From positions 1,563,982 to 1,595,981 of the forward strand of contig RPFO01000389.1 in assembly GCA_009746045.1 (NCBI GenBank): a DNA stretch of 32,000 nucleotides, given 5' to 3'. Shown in pieces: positions 9,812 through 19,918 of the stretch (position 1 is its first letter; every line of letters begins with the position of its first letter). A program made the position numbers and the translations under genes. The DNA is from Mesostigma viride (Eukaryota; Streptophyta; Mesostigmatophyceae; Mesostigmatales; Mesostigmataceae). The notes beneath the pieces are model-generated. The model saw only the letters and a list, made by a program, of their open reading frames with translations. It was not told the DNA's origin and made no database searches.

Positions 9812-10577
9812 TGTCAAATAACCAGGTATTGGAGGAACCTGATCTTTCTTGAAGCCTAGTACTTGAGAAAATGTTTATCACAATAGGAATTAATGTTCAT
9901 ATCCCATTCGTTGATTAAACATTAATAATATGGGGCGGCCACCATGTCTAGGGCCAGCCCTTTAGGTCACCTGGCTTGTAAACAACAAGGAGCAGCAATT
10001 TTCCTTAAGTGCTATGTCCACCCAAAGGGCAAAACCACAACAACGCATTGTAGCCGTCAGATTAGTGACGGCGCATTCAACATTGTCGGATGCACAAAAG
10101 TCATGCACATGCGCCAGAGGCGCGGCGCCAGAGCCAAAAGGTACTCTACCACTTATATTAGGTTTCTTTCTCTAAGCTCGGCGCAGGCTCAACTTATTTT
10201 CGTCTACATCTGTCACCAGGGAAGTGACGCGGCGCCACAACTGGTCCGTCTGGCAAAAATTGCCAAAGTCCATGCGGCGCGTCATACCAGACAACTCAGA
10301 ATACATGGTAAGACCTACGGACGGTACAAAAGTCCACAGTATCTTCCGTACTGAGATTCGACACTGAAAATCTGAAATTCGACACTGAAAATAAAGCAAG
10401 GCACTGACGTAGCTCACACAGAATTGTGCCGGCAAGGTAAATCACGGCATATCCTACGTAATAATTCCGTCAATGTCCCGACGGCAGAATAAACGATAAT
10501 ACAAACACGAGCAAGTGGCCCAAGCCTGCACTAATAAAAATGCGAGCCTGTGGCACAAAACGGTAAAACTTCTGACA
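9812..10577 (-). repeat. 5' LTR of the gag-only element
   Basis: 766 bp, near-identical to 7419-8185. It should carry the promoter and RNA start of the element. A tandem GTGTCGAAT motif (two copies, plus-strand 10360-10395) is a possible regulatory repeat; no TATA box was assigned with confidence. Confidence 0.95.
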
Positions 10578-10639
10578 GATACCCGAGGTAGTCCATACCT
10601 AGGATCGAGAGCTTCTTCTTGTATGGCAATGCCGGCAGG

Positions 10640-11385
10640 GCGCTGACGGTGACGGCCGTCACCGTCATCGCTCTCGACGGGCGTGATGGAAAGGACCTGT
10701 TTGATAGGCGGCAGCTATTGGTAATATAGGTCGTTTACTATTACTCGCAATAATGAGTTAAGAGGTTGGCCCTCGGCATGGCGATCACGGGGCGATGACG
10801 GGGCGATGACGGGGCGATGACGGGGCGATGACGGGGCGTTGACGCGCGTGATGAATAGGATCTGTTTGATAGGCGGCGGCTATTGGTAATATAGTTTGTT
10901 GATTAAGAGAAGAGTTTAGATGTTGGCCCGTCGAGGGCGATGACGGTGACGGCGTCACCGTCATCGCCCTCGACGGGCGTCATGAATACGACCTTTTTTA
11001 TATGCGGCGGCTATAGGTAATATAGGTCGTTGACTATTACTCCGAATAAAGAGTTAAGAGGTTGGCCCTCGGCATCACGGCATGGCGATCACGGGGCGAT
11101 GACGGGGCGATGACGGGGCGTTGACGCGCGTGATGAATAGTATCTGTTTGATAGGCGGCGGCTATTGGTAATATAGATTGTTGATTAAGAGAAGAGTTTA
11201 GATGTTGGCCCGTCGAGGGCGATGACGGTGACGGCGTCACCGTCATCGCCCTCGACGGGCGTCATGAATACGACCTGTTTGATATGCGGCGGCTATTGGT
11301 AATATAGGTCGTTGGTTATGCCCGTCGGTCTTTACATGTAGGGATTAAGAGGTGGGCCCTCGGGAATTACATCGGGCTGTACTAG
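10640..11385. repeat. Higher-order tandem repeat with 51-bp palindromes
   Basis: A block beginning GACCTGTTTGATA recurs at 10694, 10990 and 11272 (spacings 296 and 282 bp). Between these, a related half-unit (GATCTGTTTGATAGGCGG) alternates, so the array is A-B-A-B-A. Each B ends in a palindrome with 25-bp arms around one G: 10927-10977 and 11209-11259. A related 24-bp palindrome lies at 10644-10667. Within A, an 11-bp unit GGGGCGATGAC is repeated five times at 10789-10843 (one variant) and fewer times in the second A. Non-coding. Confidence 0.85.
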
Positions 11386-11396
11386 GCCGGTCTAGT

Positions 11397-11760
11397 TGTG
11401 TACCATCCCCCTCCTTCCCACTGCAGGTACGCAGCAACCCGCTGTTATACTGGCGGCAGTTGTGTACCACCTGTACGGTATTTGTGTACCACCCCCCTCC
11501 TTCCCACTGCAGGTACGCAGCGACCCGCTGTTGTCCTGGCTGCAGTTGTGTACCACCTGTACGGTATTTGTGTACCACCCCCCTCCTTCCCACGGCAGGT
11601 ACGCAGCAACCCGCTGTTCTACTGGCGGCAGTTGTGTACCACCTGTACGGTATTTGTGTACCACCCCCCTCCTTCCCACGGCAGGTACGCAGCGACCCGC
11701 TGTTGTCCTGGCTGCAGTTGTGTACCACATGTACGGTATTTGTGTACCACCACCCTCCAT
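11397..11760. repeat. 86-bp satellite, four full units in ABAB order
   Basis: Units start at 11397, 11483, 11569 and 11655, with a fifth partial at 11741. Units 1 and 3 share CAGCAACCCGCTG and ACTGGCGGCAG; units 2 and 4 share CAGCGACCCGCTG and CCTGGCTGCAG, giving a 172-bp dimer. Since 86 is not a multiple of 3, long frames on both strands are artefacts. Confidence 0.9.
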
Positions 11761-12748
11761 GGCCCATGCAGCCCGGCCCGGCATCGTGCCGTCGCCGACC
11801 CGACAACGTTTTCTCGAACAACACAAATTTGAATTTTAGGGACTGGAGCGGGTGGCACGCTAGCGGCACGACCAACGGAACAAGAGAACCGAGAAACTGT
11901 GGCCGCCAGGAGGATAAAGGTTTCAAGGCGCATGCGTTTGAGGCTAGGCAGAACCGAATGCGAGGTTTTAATTTATCAAACCGATGTATATCAATGTGGC
12001 CAGAATTCTTTTCCAGTTGCGGGGTCGTGTGTCGCCAATTTGTTGTTGGGCCGGGCACTTTAATCGTGATTGCAAGAAGTCAGTTCACGACGCCGTTAGC
12101 GTGGCATTTATGTACAGCAATTCATCGTTCGGCTTCTTTATCCTATCGGCAACTCCTCACGACGTGTGAGCGTGAGTCGGTTGTCGTGTGAATGGACACT
12201 TTCTGGGAAAGTAAGTCACTAGAGTCCCAATTTCACCGATCGCGAAACATTTACCCAGTTTGGGCAGATAGACCTGGCTAAATGCGAGCGGAAGTAATTG
12301 TTGATGCATAGCCATCTGCTTCCTGCGCTTTGTAATTGTAATGAGTTGTTCGCAAATTGGCGTCTCTAGCGGTTACTCCTCTGTGCACAGCTGGCGACCA
12401 AGAAGACTTCATTGGCAGCCGGACTGCGGATGCGCGTCGTTGGAATATTAGCAACGTTAACATGTTTGCTGCGTTTTTTGTGAAGCTTGTCTAGCCGACT
12501 GCATTTGGGAGACTTGGCAAGGTTGCCTCCAATCGTTGAAGTCACAACCTGGGTGTCAATTCACGTTTACTAGCCACGGTCATAGTAACATTCTAATGGC
12601 ATTTGTCCCAGTTTCAACATGGGTTTTCACTCTGATCTGATGGAGTTGATGGCCTAGCTCCGTGGTTTTGTGTCATTGTAGCAGTTTAGTCGCCTGCTAA
12701 CGTAGTGAATCTTCCATCCCACCTCTCCCACCCCCACCCGCACTTCTC

Positions 12749-12750
<2 letters not shown>
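11761..12750. other. Intergenic, no gene seen
   Basis: The open frame continuing from the 86-bp repeat to 12191 has no recognisable domain. No RNA gene or transposon ends were found. Confidence 0.5.
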
Positions 12751-13355
<605 letters not shown>

Positions 13356-13423
13356 TCCCACCCCCCGCTCTCTTGTCCCTCCCGCACCCCTCCTCTCTCT
13401 TTCCCTTTCCCTTGGCTGTTGAG

Positions 13424-13532
13424 AAGGACTGGGGTGAAAAATCCAGACCGTTGGTGGCTGCCTTCAAGCAGGAAGTTTCAAGGATCAACAAGTTTTTGTG
13501 AGCTGTCTGATATGGTCACTGCTGCGACAAAG
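13424..13532 (+). CDS. Candidate exon after the polypyrimidine tract
   Basis: TTGAG at 13419-13423 is an acceptor-like end to a very long pyrimidine tract, and AAAG|GTGAGT at 13532/13533 is a strong donor. One frame reads through (TGVKNPDRWWLPSSRKFQ...). Another reads KDWGEKSRPLVAAFKQEVSR before a TGA at 13499-13501. No family is recognised and no partner exon was found, so a non-coding or chance explanation remains likely. Confidence 0.2.
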
Positions 13533-13539
13533 GTGAGTT

Positions 13540-14080
13540 ATCTTGTTTTTCATGCAATTTTTTTGCTGTAGCTAGGTAAGCCGGCCATTTTGTACTCCTC
13601 TTTCTTTTGCTCTCACGATTATTCTTGTTGTGGTTTATATGGTCCCGTTAAGTGGCATGCATTATCATTATCCACATTAGTGTGAGAAACCATCAGCAGT
13701 GTTGTAGCTTGCATCTACAACAACAGTTTTTGCTGCCGCCACCACTGCTATTACCAACATAAAGTCATTCTTGCTTTCTAAGCACTCTTTTTCCTCTTGG
13801 GCTGTTGGTTGGGATACCAGCCACCCTTGCACGCATAAATTCAAGCACCGGGTGCATGTGAAAACACAACCAAGGCAAGAATGTCCCCCTATCGCAATAT
13901 CCCACCCACGCAACGCACCCAATGCAGCAAGAATGGGACCACCTTGTTGCCATGAGCTCTAGCACCGTTGCCACCCCTAGCTTTCTACTGTTCCCGTCCA
14001 TCCTTATTTACACTGGCTGCTTTGCTTGCATTTCTGGCTCAGTGCCAGTTTGCACTTGCTAGCTTGCTAAGACAATAATG
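13540..14080. other. Intergenic, no gene seen
   Basis: Short frames only, without motifs. Confidence 0.45.
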
Positions 14081-14084
14081 CAGC

Positions 14085-14480
14085 TTGCAAACGGCAAGGG
14101 CAAGCACCCGGGTAAGAGCAAAGGCAACCGCACGAGCAAAGGAAAGGGAAACTGGAAGAGCAAGCACAAGGCCAAGGAAAGGACAAAGGCACTTGTGCTT
14201 GCCAAAAGGGCAGGCTCAAGGGAAATGACAAGGGCAGGGGCAGGCACAAGGGAAGCGGATAAGGGCAAGGGCAGGCGCAAGGGAAAGAGATTAGGACAAG
14301 TCAAGCACGAGGGAACGGACAAGGGCAAGGGCAGGCACAAGGGAAAAGATGAAGACAAGGGCAGGCACTAGGGGAAGGATGAGGGCAACGGCAAACACTG
14401 GGGATCAAAGGATAGGGGCAAGGGCAGATGCTAGGGTAACAGTTAGGGCAAAGGCAGGCACAAGAGAAGAATAAGGGGCC
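14085..14480. repeat. Decayed purine-rich minisatellite
   Basis: Imperfect repeats of AAGGGCA(G)GGCACAAGGGA with AAGGACAAGG variants fill this stretch. A 97-codon Lys/Gly-rich frame (14078-14371) is a by-product of the repeat; it starts with ATG but is low-complexity throughout, so I do not call it a gene. Confidence 0.65.
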
Positions 14481-14724
14481 GTGAAGTATAAGTGGAAATG
14501 CGGGTGGCGACATGGGGTTCGATCGGGCCTGCTGATGCAAATGCAGATTTCAACTGCAGTGACAAACACAAGCGTAGACATAGGCAACGACAAATTCCTT
14601 GCATGCGTGCCTTGCTCTTCACCGGCTGGCTCGTTTGCTAGTTGTCTAACAGTTTCTACCGATAAACATCACTTGCCATTGTAAGGTCTGCCTTGCTGCC
14701 GTGCTAGTGGGTAGCTGGGTGATC

Positions 14725-14940
14725 GTGCTTGTTCCTTGTCAAGGGAGGGATGCATGTGGAGTAGGTGGGTGGGTGTGCTTGTTCCTTGCCAAGGAAGGGA
14801 TGCACAAAGGTTAGATAGGTGCACGTGCTTGTTTCTTGTCAAGGGAGGGACGCACAAAGGGTAGGTGGGGGCACATGGTTGTGCCTCGTCAAGGGCGGGA
14901 TGCACGAAGGGTAGGTGGGGGCATGTGGTTGGTCCTTGTC
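14725..14940. repeat. 50-bp tandem repeat, four units plus part
   Basis: Unit starts at 14725, 14775, 14825, 14875 and a partial at 14925 share CTTGTCAAGGGAGGGATGCAC. Spacing is exactly 50 bp with moderate divergence. Confidence 0.85.
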
Positions 14941-15091
14941 TTTTCACCGCCCAAGCGATGGCGATGTAGCATGCATTATACATTTATTCGTGCATTAAAA
15001 ATCACTTTCCTTACAAGCGGCCTTAGCCGACTCCATCTGCCGTTGCCATTTCTCCGTATTGCATTGTCCGGACACGGTTTTTGTGTCGCAG

Positions 15092-15329
15092 GTCTTCCCC
15101 CGTAAAGGCACAAGCTGCCTGCGCGCGGAATTCTGTGCAGACACCTCGGTTTCCAACACGACGGCTTCCCGCACATATCGAGCTCTGGATGTACAACATC
15201 TTCCCCCGGCGCACTTGCTCCCGGATGGAGCTTCTGTGCGGTGCCGACATCCCCGGAGCTGTCCTAAGCACTGCATGGAAACAGTATTTCAAGCCACGAA
15301 GAGAAGCCACGACTTTGATATTGACTTGA
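15092..15329 (+). CDS. Candidate terminal exon, unrecognised
   Basis: A good acceptor (TTTTTGTGTCGCAG ending at 15091) precedes two overlapping open frames. The one with G/C-ending codons runs about 80 residues to TGA at 15327-15329 and includes LPAHIELWMYNIFPRR and GADIPGAVLSTAWKQYF. Two TGTAA motifs near 15391 and 15405 could be poly(A) signals. The other frame runs to 15448. I recognise neither, and no upstream exon was found. Confidence 0.27.
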
Positions 15330-15699
15330 TATTGTCGTCAGAAGACTTGATATGCTCTTTCTGTGAAGGCGTTGGATTTTTGTGCATGACATGTAATCCT
15401 GCATGTAATAATGAAATGGTTTATGAAATAGAAACTTGTCTTGCATGAGCCTTGCTGCAAATGCCATTCATTTTTATATTTTTTTTCCGGGTAAATGGGT
15501 GTTAGGGGTTAGGTTGACCGAAATGATAAGTGAAATTCCTTCAGTGAAATTCTAAGTGACATGCGTACTGCAATTCAGAACGACATAGCGACATGATAGT
15601 GTAGTACCGGTAGTGTACGCGAGAAGCATACGACGTCGTAACCTACGGGACCGAGTACCGGGATCGTAAACTACCAGGTGGTAAATTACCGTACGTACA

Positions 15700-15776
15700 T
15701 TACCACCTCGTATCTTACCACCTCGTATCTTACCACCTCGTAACTTACCACCTCGTAATCATACCACATCGTAATC
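15700..15776. repeat. 15-bp TTACCACCTCGTATC tandem repeat
   Basis: About five units (15700, 15715, 15730, 15745, 15762) with small length changes. Related words (TACCAGGTGGTAA near 15672, ATCGTAGG near 15788 and 15828) lie on both sides, one in inverted orientation. Confidence 0.7.
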
Positions 15777-15855
15777 TTACCGCGTGGGATCGTAGGTAGG
15801 ATCTTAGCGATACCTTACTGCGTAGGATCGTAGGCGAGATGTATATAGTAAGAAT

Positions 15856-15899
15856 GATCCGAGGCGTAACTTACCACCTGGTAATTTACGCCTCGGATC
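15856..15899. other. 44-bp cruciform-forming inverted repeat
   Basis: Outer arms GATCCGAGGCGTAA (15856-15869) and TTACGCCTCGGATC (15886-15899) are perfect complements. After a single C/T mismatch an inner stem TTACC/GGTAA closes on a 4-nt loop ACCT. The inner part matches the TTACCACC word of the neighbouring tandem repeat. Confidence 0.75.
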
Positions 15900-16113
15900 C
15901 TTTTTACCACCCTCGGACGAAAAGTATAGTGGAGGGTCTTGCCCCCCCCCCCCAGCCAATTAAGCCAACGCACTACCTTGCATTGCAGTGTGTACTCGCG
16001 GTGGCGGTGCGTGGCACGCTGTCGCCGGCGTGCCGATCTCACCCTGCCCCACGCGGTGTACGCTGGCCTAAGTGGGTATGGCAGCGGGAAAAGGGAGCGG
16101 TCCCGCTGGGATT

Positions 16114-17225
16114 CTATTTCCCTACTTGTTGAGCCTTGCCGAGCTTGTCCAAGAGGATCGCAGTTTGGAGGGCTGCCTTGACAGCCGGGGTGGCTGACAG
16201 TGCAGCCTCCTCCCCCAATGGCAGGATGTGGCTGGCCACCTTCCACCCCCCCCCTCCTTGCCCCTCCACCTGCAGCAAGGCCGCCACCACCCTCATTAGG
16301 TACTCCATGCCCACAAGCTCCCCGGCTGCTCAGCCCAGCTCCTTGAGAAGGGTGCCCATGGCCAATGCAATGTTCATGACAATTTTCCTGTTCTCCATGT
16401 TCCGCCAATTTCCAGGCTTGACCGTCATGATCGACCCACGACCGGATTCCCATCCCATTGTCGCTGGCGTCCTCCAACACCCCCGGCAGCACCCGCTCCG
16501 AAATCCGATATTTCACTCTCTTGGCTCGGCTTGGCAGCGCCACCCCTTTCGAGGCCTTGAAGTGGCTTCCTGCCCCCTCCATTCCTCCCAGCGCTGCCTT
16601 CAAACCTTGCATGAATTTCTCGGCTGCGACCTCCCCCTCCTCGTCCTCCTCGTCGTCCTGATTTTCGGTTTCCGGAGGTGCCCCAACGAATGTCGCCAAC
16701 CTCGCCCTCATTTCCTTTCCGACAGCCCCCCCACCTGCCGATACCTTGGCCGCGCCTTTCGGCTTGGCCATTTTTCGCTGCGCAGGTGTCGTTGGTGGCA
16801 GCGCCTGATCCTCCTCCTCGTCCGCCGCGAGATCTGCCACGGCCAGCAGTTTTGCCACCAACGTTCCGTTTGGGTCACGTGCGTCCAACACGTCGGCAAC
16901 ATCAACGTGATCGGCCAGCAACTGCACGACAGACTTCAGTTGGCTCGAGCTCCACGAGCTGGCGTCCGTCACCCAGTCTTCGGCACCGAAGACCTGCTCG
17001 ACTGCCCCCACCGCCTCTGCGGGGCTGATGCACTTGGCGAGTAGAGTGGCGAGCTGCTTCTTTTTGGCGCTGAAGGCGACTGGCGCGTGACTGGCGGCAG
17101 CAGCCCGCGGTCACTGTGGGCGTCCCGTCCTCCCCGCGCGCTGCCTGCCCTGCTGTAGCCTTGCGCCCCTTAGTTAGGCATTGCTGCTCAGGGCCAAAAT
17201 GGCTCCGACAGTACAGGTTCGTCAA
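16114..17225 (-). pseudogene. Frameshifted ORF of unknown family, Gag-like composition
   Basis: On the minus strand an open frame runs from about 17110 (after an in-frame TGA at 17113-17111) to about 16445 and contains SAKKKQLATLLAKCISPAEA, a helical segment SSQLKSVVQLLADHVDVADVL, an acidic run (ENQDDEEDEEGE) and HFKASKGVALPSRAKRVKYR. Near 16445 the coding signal moves to another frame (ENRKIVMNIALAMGTLLKEL, then YLMRVVAALLQVEGQ), ending at TAG 16116-16114. Upstream, in a third frame, lies TNLYCRSHFGPEQQC. Joined, this would be about 330 residues. Composition suggests a retroelement Gag or structural protein, but no diagnostic motif is visible. The apparent continuation in the first frame to 15815 is spurious. 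Confidence 0.5.
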
Positions 17226-17407
17226 ACCAGAGGTTCGTTTCCCCTGGCTTGCTGTCGCCGCCCTTGTGAAAAGAAAAGAGGCCGACCTTAGCTAGGTGGG
17301 TTTGTTTTTGTCCTTTTTTGCGTGTAATGCGGCCTTGGCCCGGACGGCATTTTTTCGCCACGCAAATGTTGCGTCTGAACAAATGACGCAATGTGGCGTT
17401 CTAATTG

Positions 17408-17432
17408 CCGGCAGCTTACGTAAGGCTGCCGG
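17408..17432. other. GC hairpin with TTACGTAA centre
   Basis: CCGGCAGC (17408-17415) pairs with GCTGCCGG (17425-17432), and TTAC/GTAA extends the stem with one bulged G. It lies 5' of the TATA-like site at 17670. A second 8-bp pair GTGGCAGG (17513-17520) / CCTGCCAC (17540-17547) follows. Could be remnants of an LTR or other regulatory DNA. Confidence 0.4.
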
Positions 17433-17669
17433 GGCTATTAGGTCACAAATTGCGTGAGAGAAAGAATCTAGATCTAGTTAATCACTACGCCATGAGCCAA
17501 GAGAACTAGACAGTGGCAGGTTTATAGCTCAACGTAGCTCCTGCCACCTGGCCAAGAAAAACTGGCCAAAGTGTTGGCCACGACTGATCCGGATCAGGCC
17601 GCACCGGCCTCAAAAGGTATGTCACGTGAACCCAATAACCTAGCTATAGCGGCTACCCTTCCATCTCAC

Positions 17670-17676
17670 TATAAAG
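17670..17676 (+). promoter_or_regulatory. TATA-like element
   Basis: TATAAAG lies 52 bp upstream of the ATG at 17728, a plausible core promoter for the following ORF. No transcription data are available. Confidence 0.35.
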
Positions 17677-17727
17677 AAACTATGTTCAGAGAACCACGAT
17701 TCCCGTGCACAATCTGCTTTTGAGATC

Positions 17728-18156
17728 ATGGTAGCGCCAAAGTTGGGTGACCACTCACTGCATGTGATTGCACGTGCCATAGAGCGAGCGCTGTTTAATC
17801 CGCGCGAGCGTTACTTGGAGACAGATCAGATGGCCCCCGTGTTTCCCAACGCACCGGTGCTGGGCTGCGGCAAGAACGGGCTGCCGAACTTAGGGAGGCC
17901 GTGGCAACAGACATGGACGCCATCCTCGATCAGGTGCGACGCCCTCTGCGTAACAACAATTAACAACAAGTAATTGAATCATGACTCCATCATTGAGAAA
18001 GTGTTACAGGACCGCAATAAGAAAGAGCAGCAGCAACGCCCTATTCGGATGGACAGCGATAGCGAGTCTTATTATTTTATGAGTCTGAACTGGAGTAGAA
18101 AACCCAGCACGTGTGAATGCAGAAATGCGTGTCATGATTTCATGAGGTCCATGTGA
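17728..18156 (+). pseudogene. Broken ORF of unknown family
   Basis: From ATG 17728 the frame reads MVAPKLGDHSLHVIARAIER and continues to about 17860. There a helical, charged reading switches to another frame (QERAAELREAVATDMDAILD, then RRPLRNNN) with a TAA near 17960. In the original frame, just after TAA at 17971-17973, it continues NHDSIIEKVLQDRNKKEQQQ and a serine/acidic stretch (MDSDSESYY) to 18156. The pattern of coding-like sequence across frames with stops suggests a decayed gene, perhaps from a mobile element. No domain is recognised. Confidence 0.35.
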
Positions 18157-18417
18157 AAACAGATATATGCATGTCTACCTATATTATATACCTACATATA
18201 TACCTACCCAGCACGGAATTGCGGTGACGGAATGCAATATACGAGAATGCTCATAACGGTTTACTCAGGCCATGAAATTTCATCAGGTTGGTTGCATTGG
18301 ACTCGTCTTTTGAAGACGAACACGCCGATATCATTTTCTGCAGCTATTGCTCAATATTTCCGAACTAGATACCGGCACCGCCCTGCCCAGCAAATATCGA
18401 TCTTTTTTCAGCTCGAT

Positions 18418-18638
18418 ATGGCGGAATACGACTCATCCCAACAATCACAAGCGTCCGCATCCCTGCACCAACTCGCTGATGAAGCCATGGCATCATTGGA
18501 AACCCTGTCACGGACGCGAGCTATGTCGTCCGGGCGCCCACTATGCACAAGACCGGTGATGTGCGCAAGGAATTTGTTTTCTACGCATTTTCGACAAAGG
18601 CTAGTGACCGGGGGGGGACACTAGCACTTGCAGCATAA
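18418..18638 (+). pseudogene. Second broken ORF of unknown family
   Basis: ATG 18418 starts MAEYDSSQQSQASASLHQLA. Near 18485 the coding signal moves one frame: GIIGNPVTDASYVVRAPTMH, then KTGDVRKEFVFYAFSTKASD, ending at TAA 18636-18638. Together about 73 codons. It may belong to the same decayed element as the ORF at 17728. No family is recognised. Confidence 0.35.
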
Positions 18639-19918
18639 GAGCGGACGAAAGTGTACGTGCACGCGCGCCGGGCCAGGCACAGCTGGGCGCGCAGCACTGA
18701 CTTGAGCGGACGGCAGCACAAGTGCGCAGCGTCGAGAGGATCATACGCGTGTTAGTGGACAGCTGGAGCTGAAGCTGGACTGCTGGACTTCAACAGCGCC
18801 GAGGCTATTGACAGGCCAGGTGTCTTTGTGGTGTAGAATAGCGGGTCAACGTTATGAGGACTGGACAGAAAATGGAAAAGGACAATTTGCGGTGCGGAGC
18901 CAGATCGCTGGAATGAATGCGAAATCGTTGGCAGCCCTACAAAGGGATTTCTTCTAGAAAGGAACGATTAGACGCAATGTTTGCTGGGCCACTCACACGC
19001 AAGGTGTGAGCGTGCAGATTGTCTGAAGGATATTATGCTTCGACCTTGGTGGACGTGACTCAATGCCGGACATTCCCAGGGACAGAAATGCCGGAGCCTC
19101 TAGGAGATGAGATCGGCAACAGGGTAGCAATTTAGATTTGTCGGGACGCCTTCCTGCTTTTGTTGGCATGTGTGGTAGAAAGCCAGGACGGCAACTGGAA
19201 TGCGGTTTCTATTTGCATGGTTCAGGCAGCAAGATAGTTTTGGCATTGCTGGCTGGACTGACAAGTGTGGCGTGTGTCATGCGTGTGGCATGACGAATGG
19301 TTTGGTTCATAGTCGAAGAGGACTCTCACGCAGCGTGTAGTCTCTTCGAGTCTCTCGTTAGTGGCTTTCGTGTTTCTCCCTTTCCTTGGGAGCAAGGCCG
19401 GTAGCATGTCATGGAGCGCTGCCTAACTGCGGGCTCGTGAGCATGGAGTGCATCGATCTTGAGACTATCAACGTGTTGTAATTGTATTAACTTTCTCAAT
19501 AAATTCCGCATGTGCGGCTTCCTCATCAGACTGTGCAAAGTGTGTGTTGTGAAAGCATTGTTCTATAGCAGGGGAGGCAAAAGTATCCTCTTGCACCATC
19601 ATATTGTCACAATTAGAGTAGTTGGAGCGTCTAGCTAACGCCCCAGCAAGGATGTTCAAACGCGGCACGCGACGGTACACAAGGGGATCAATATTAGGTG
19701 GTCATCAGGCACGAGGGACAGTTCCTTGTCCTCGGCTGAATCTGAGAGCCCTATTTTCGTTATCATGGGACAGGTCCTCGCCCACCCCACAGGGCATGCT
19801 GTTAAGGCAGGCACGTCAGCTCAGCTCATTTGGGTTTTACCAAATTAAGCTGAGTGGCCAGCCGCCATGGTGGCGCCGGAGATTGTGGCACGCAGACGCG
19901 ACAACCCCCTTGCACGCT
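18639..19918. other. No gene seen
   Basis: Apart from a small hairpin CTCACAC (18992-18998) / GTGTGAG (19004-19010), no recognisable feature. The last few hundred bases may include the LINE 5' untranslated region, whose start I cannot place. Confidence 0.45.

Larger units (their letters stand above)
7414..10582 (-). mobile_element. Gag-only LTR retrotransposon (TR-GAG type, Copia-like)
   Basis: Direct repeats 7419-8185 and 9812-10577 begin TGTCA and end TGACA. The whole is flanked by the 5-bp duplication GATAC (7414-7418 and 10578-10582), so the insertion is intact. The element reads on the minus strand: 5' LTR (10577-9812), primer-binding site directly adjacent, a small ORF, gag, a polypurine tract and 3' LTR (8185-7419). 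The LTRs differ by about three changes over 766 bp, implying a recent insertion. There is no protease, integrase, reverse transcriptase or RNase H, and only about 1.6 kb of internal sequence. Gag-only LTR elements of this design are known in plants as TR-GAG and depend on an autonomous partner. Confidence 0.93.

Noticed and set aside
11345-12191. Overlapping 140-280-residue ORFs on both strands
   Set aside because: Produced by the 86-bp satellite, which is not a multiple of three; no domain in the non-repeat extension.
14078-14371. 97-residue Lys/Gly-rich basic protein
   Set aside because: Entirely low-complexity sequence from a decayed purine-rich minisatellite.
14500-14560. Possible tRNA (GGTTCGATC word)
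   Set aside because: No acceptor stem or anticodon arm could be folded around it.
15815-16110. Continuation of the minus-strand 398-codon ORF
   Set aside because: After about 16445 this frame loses its coding character while another frame gains it; the tail runs into the cruciform and tandem repeats.
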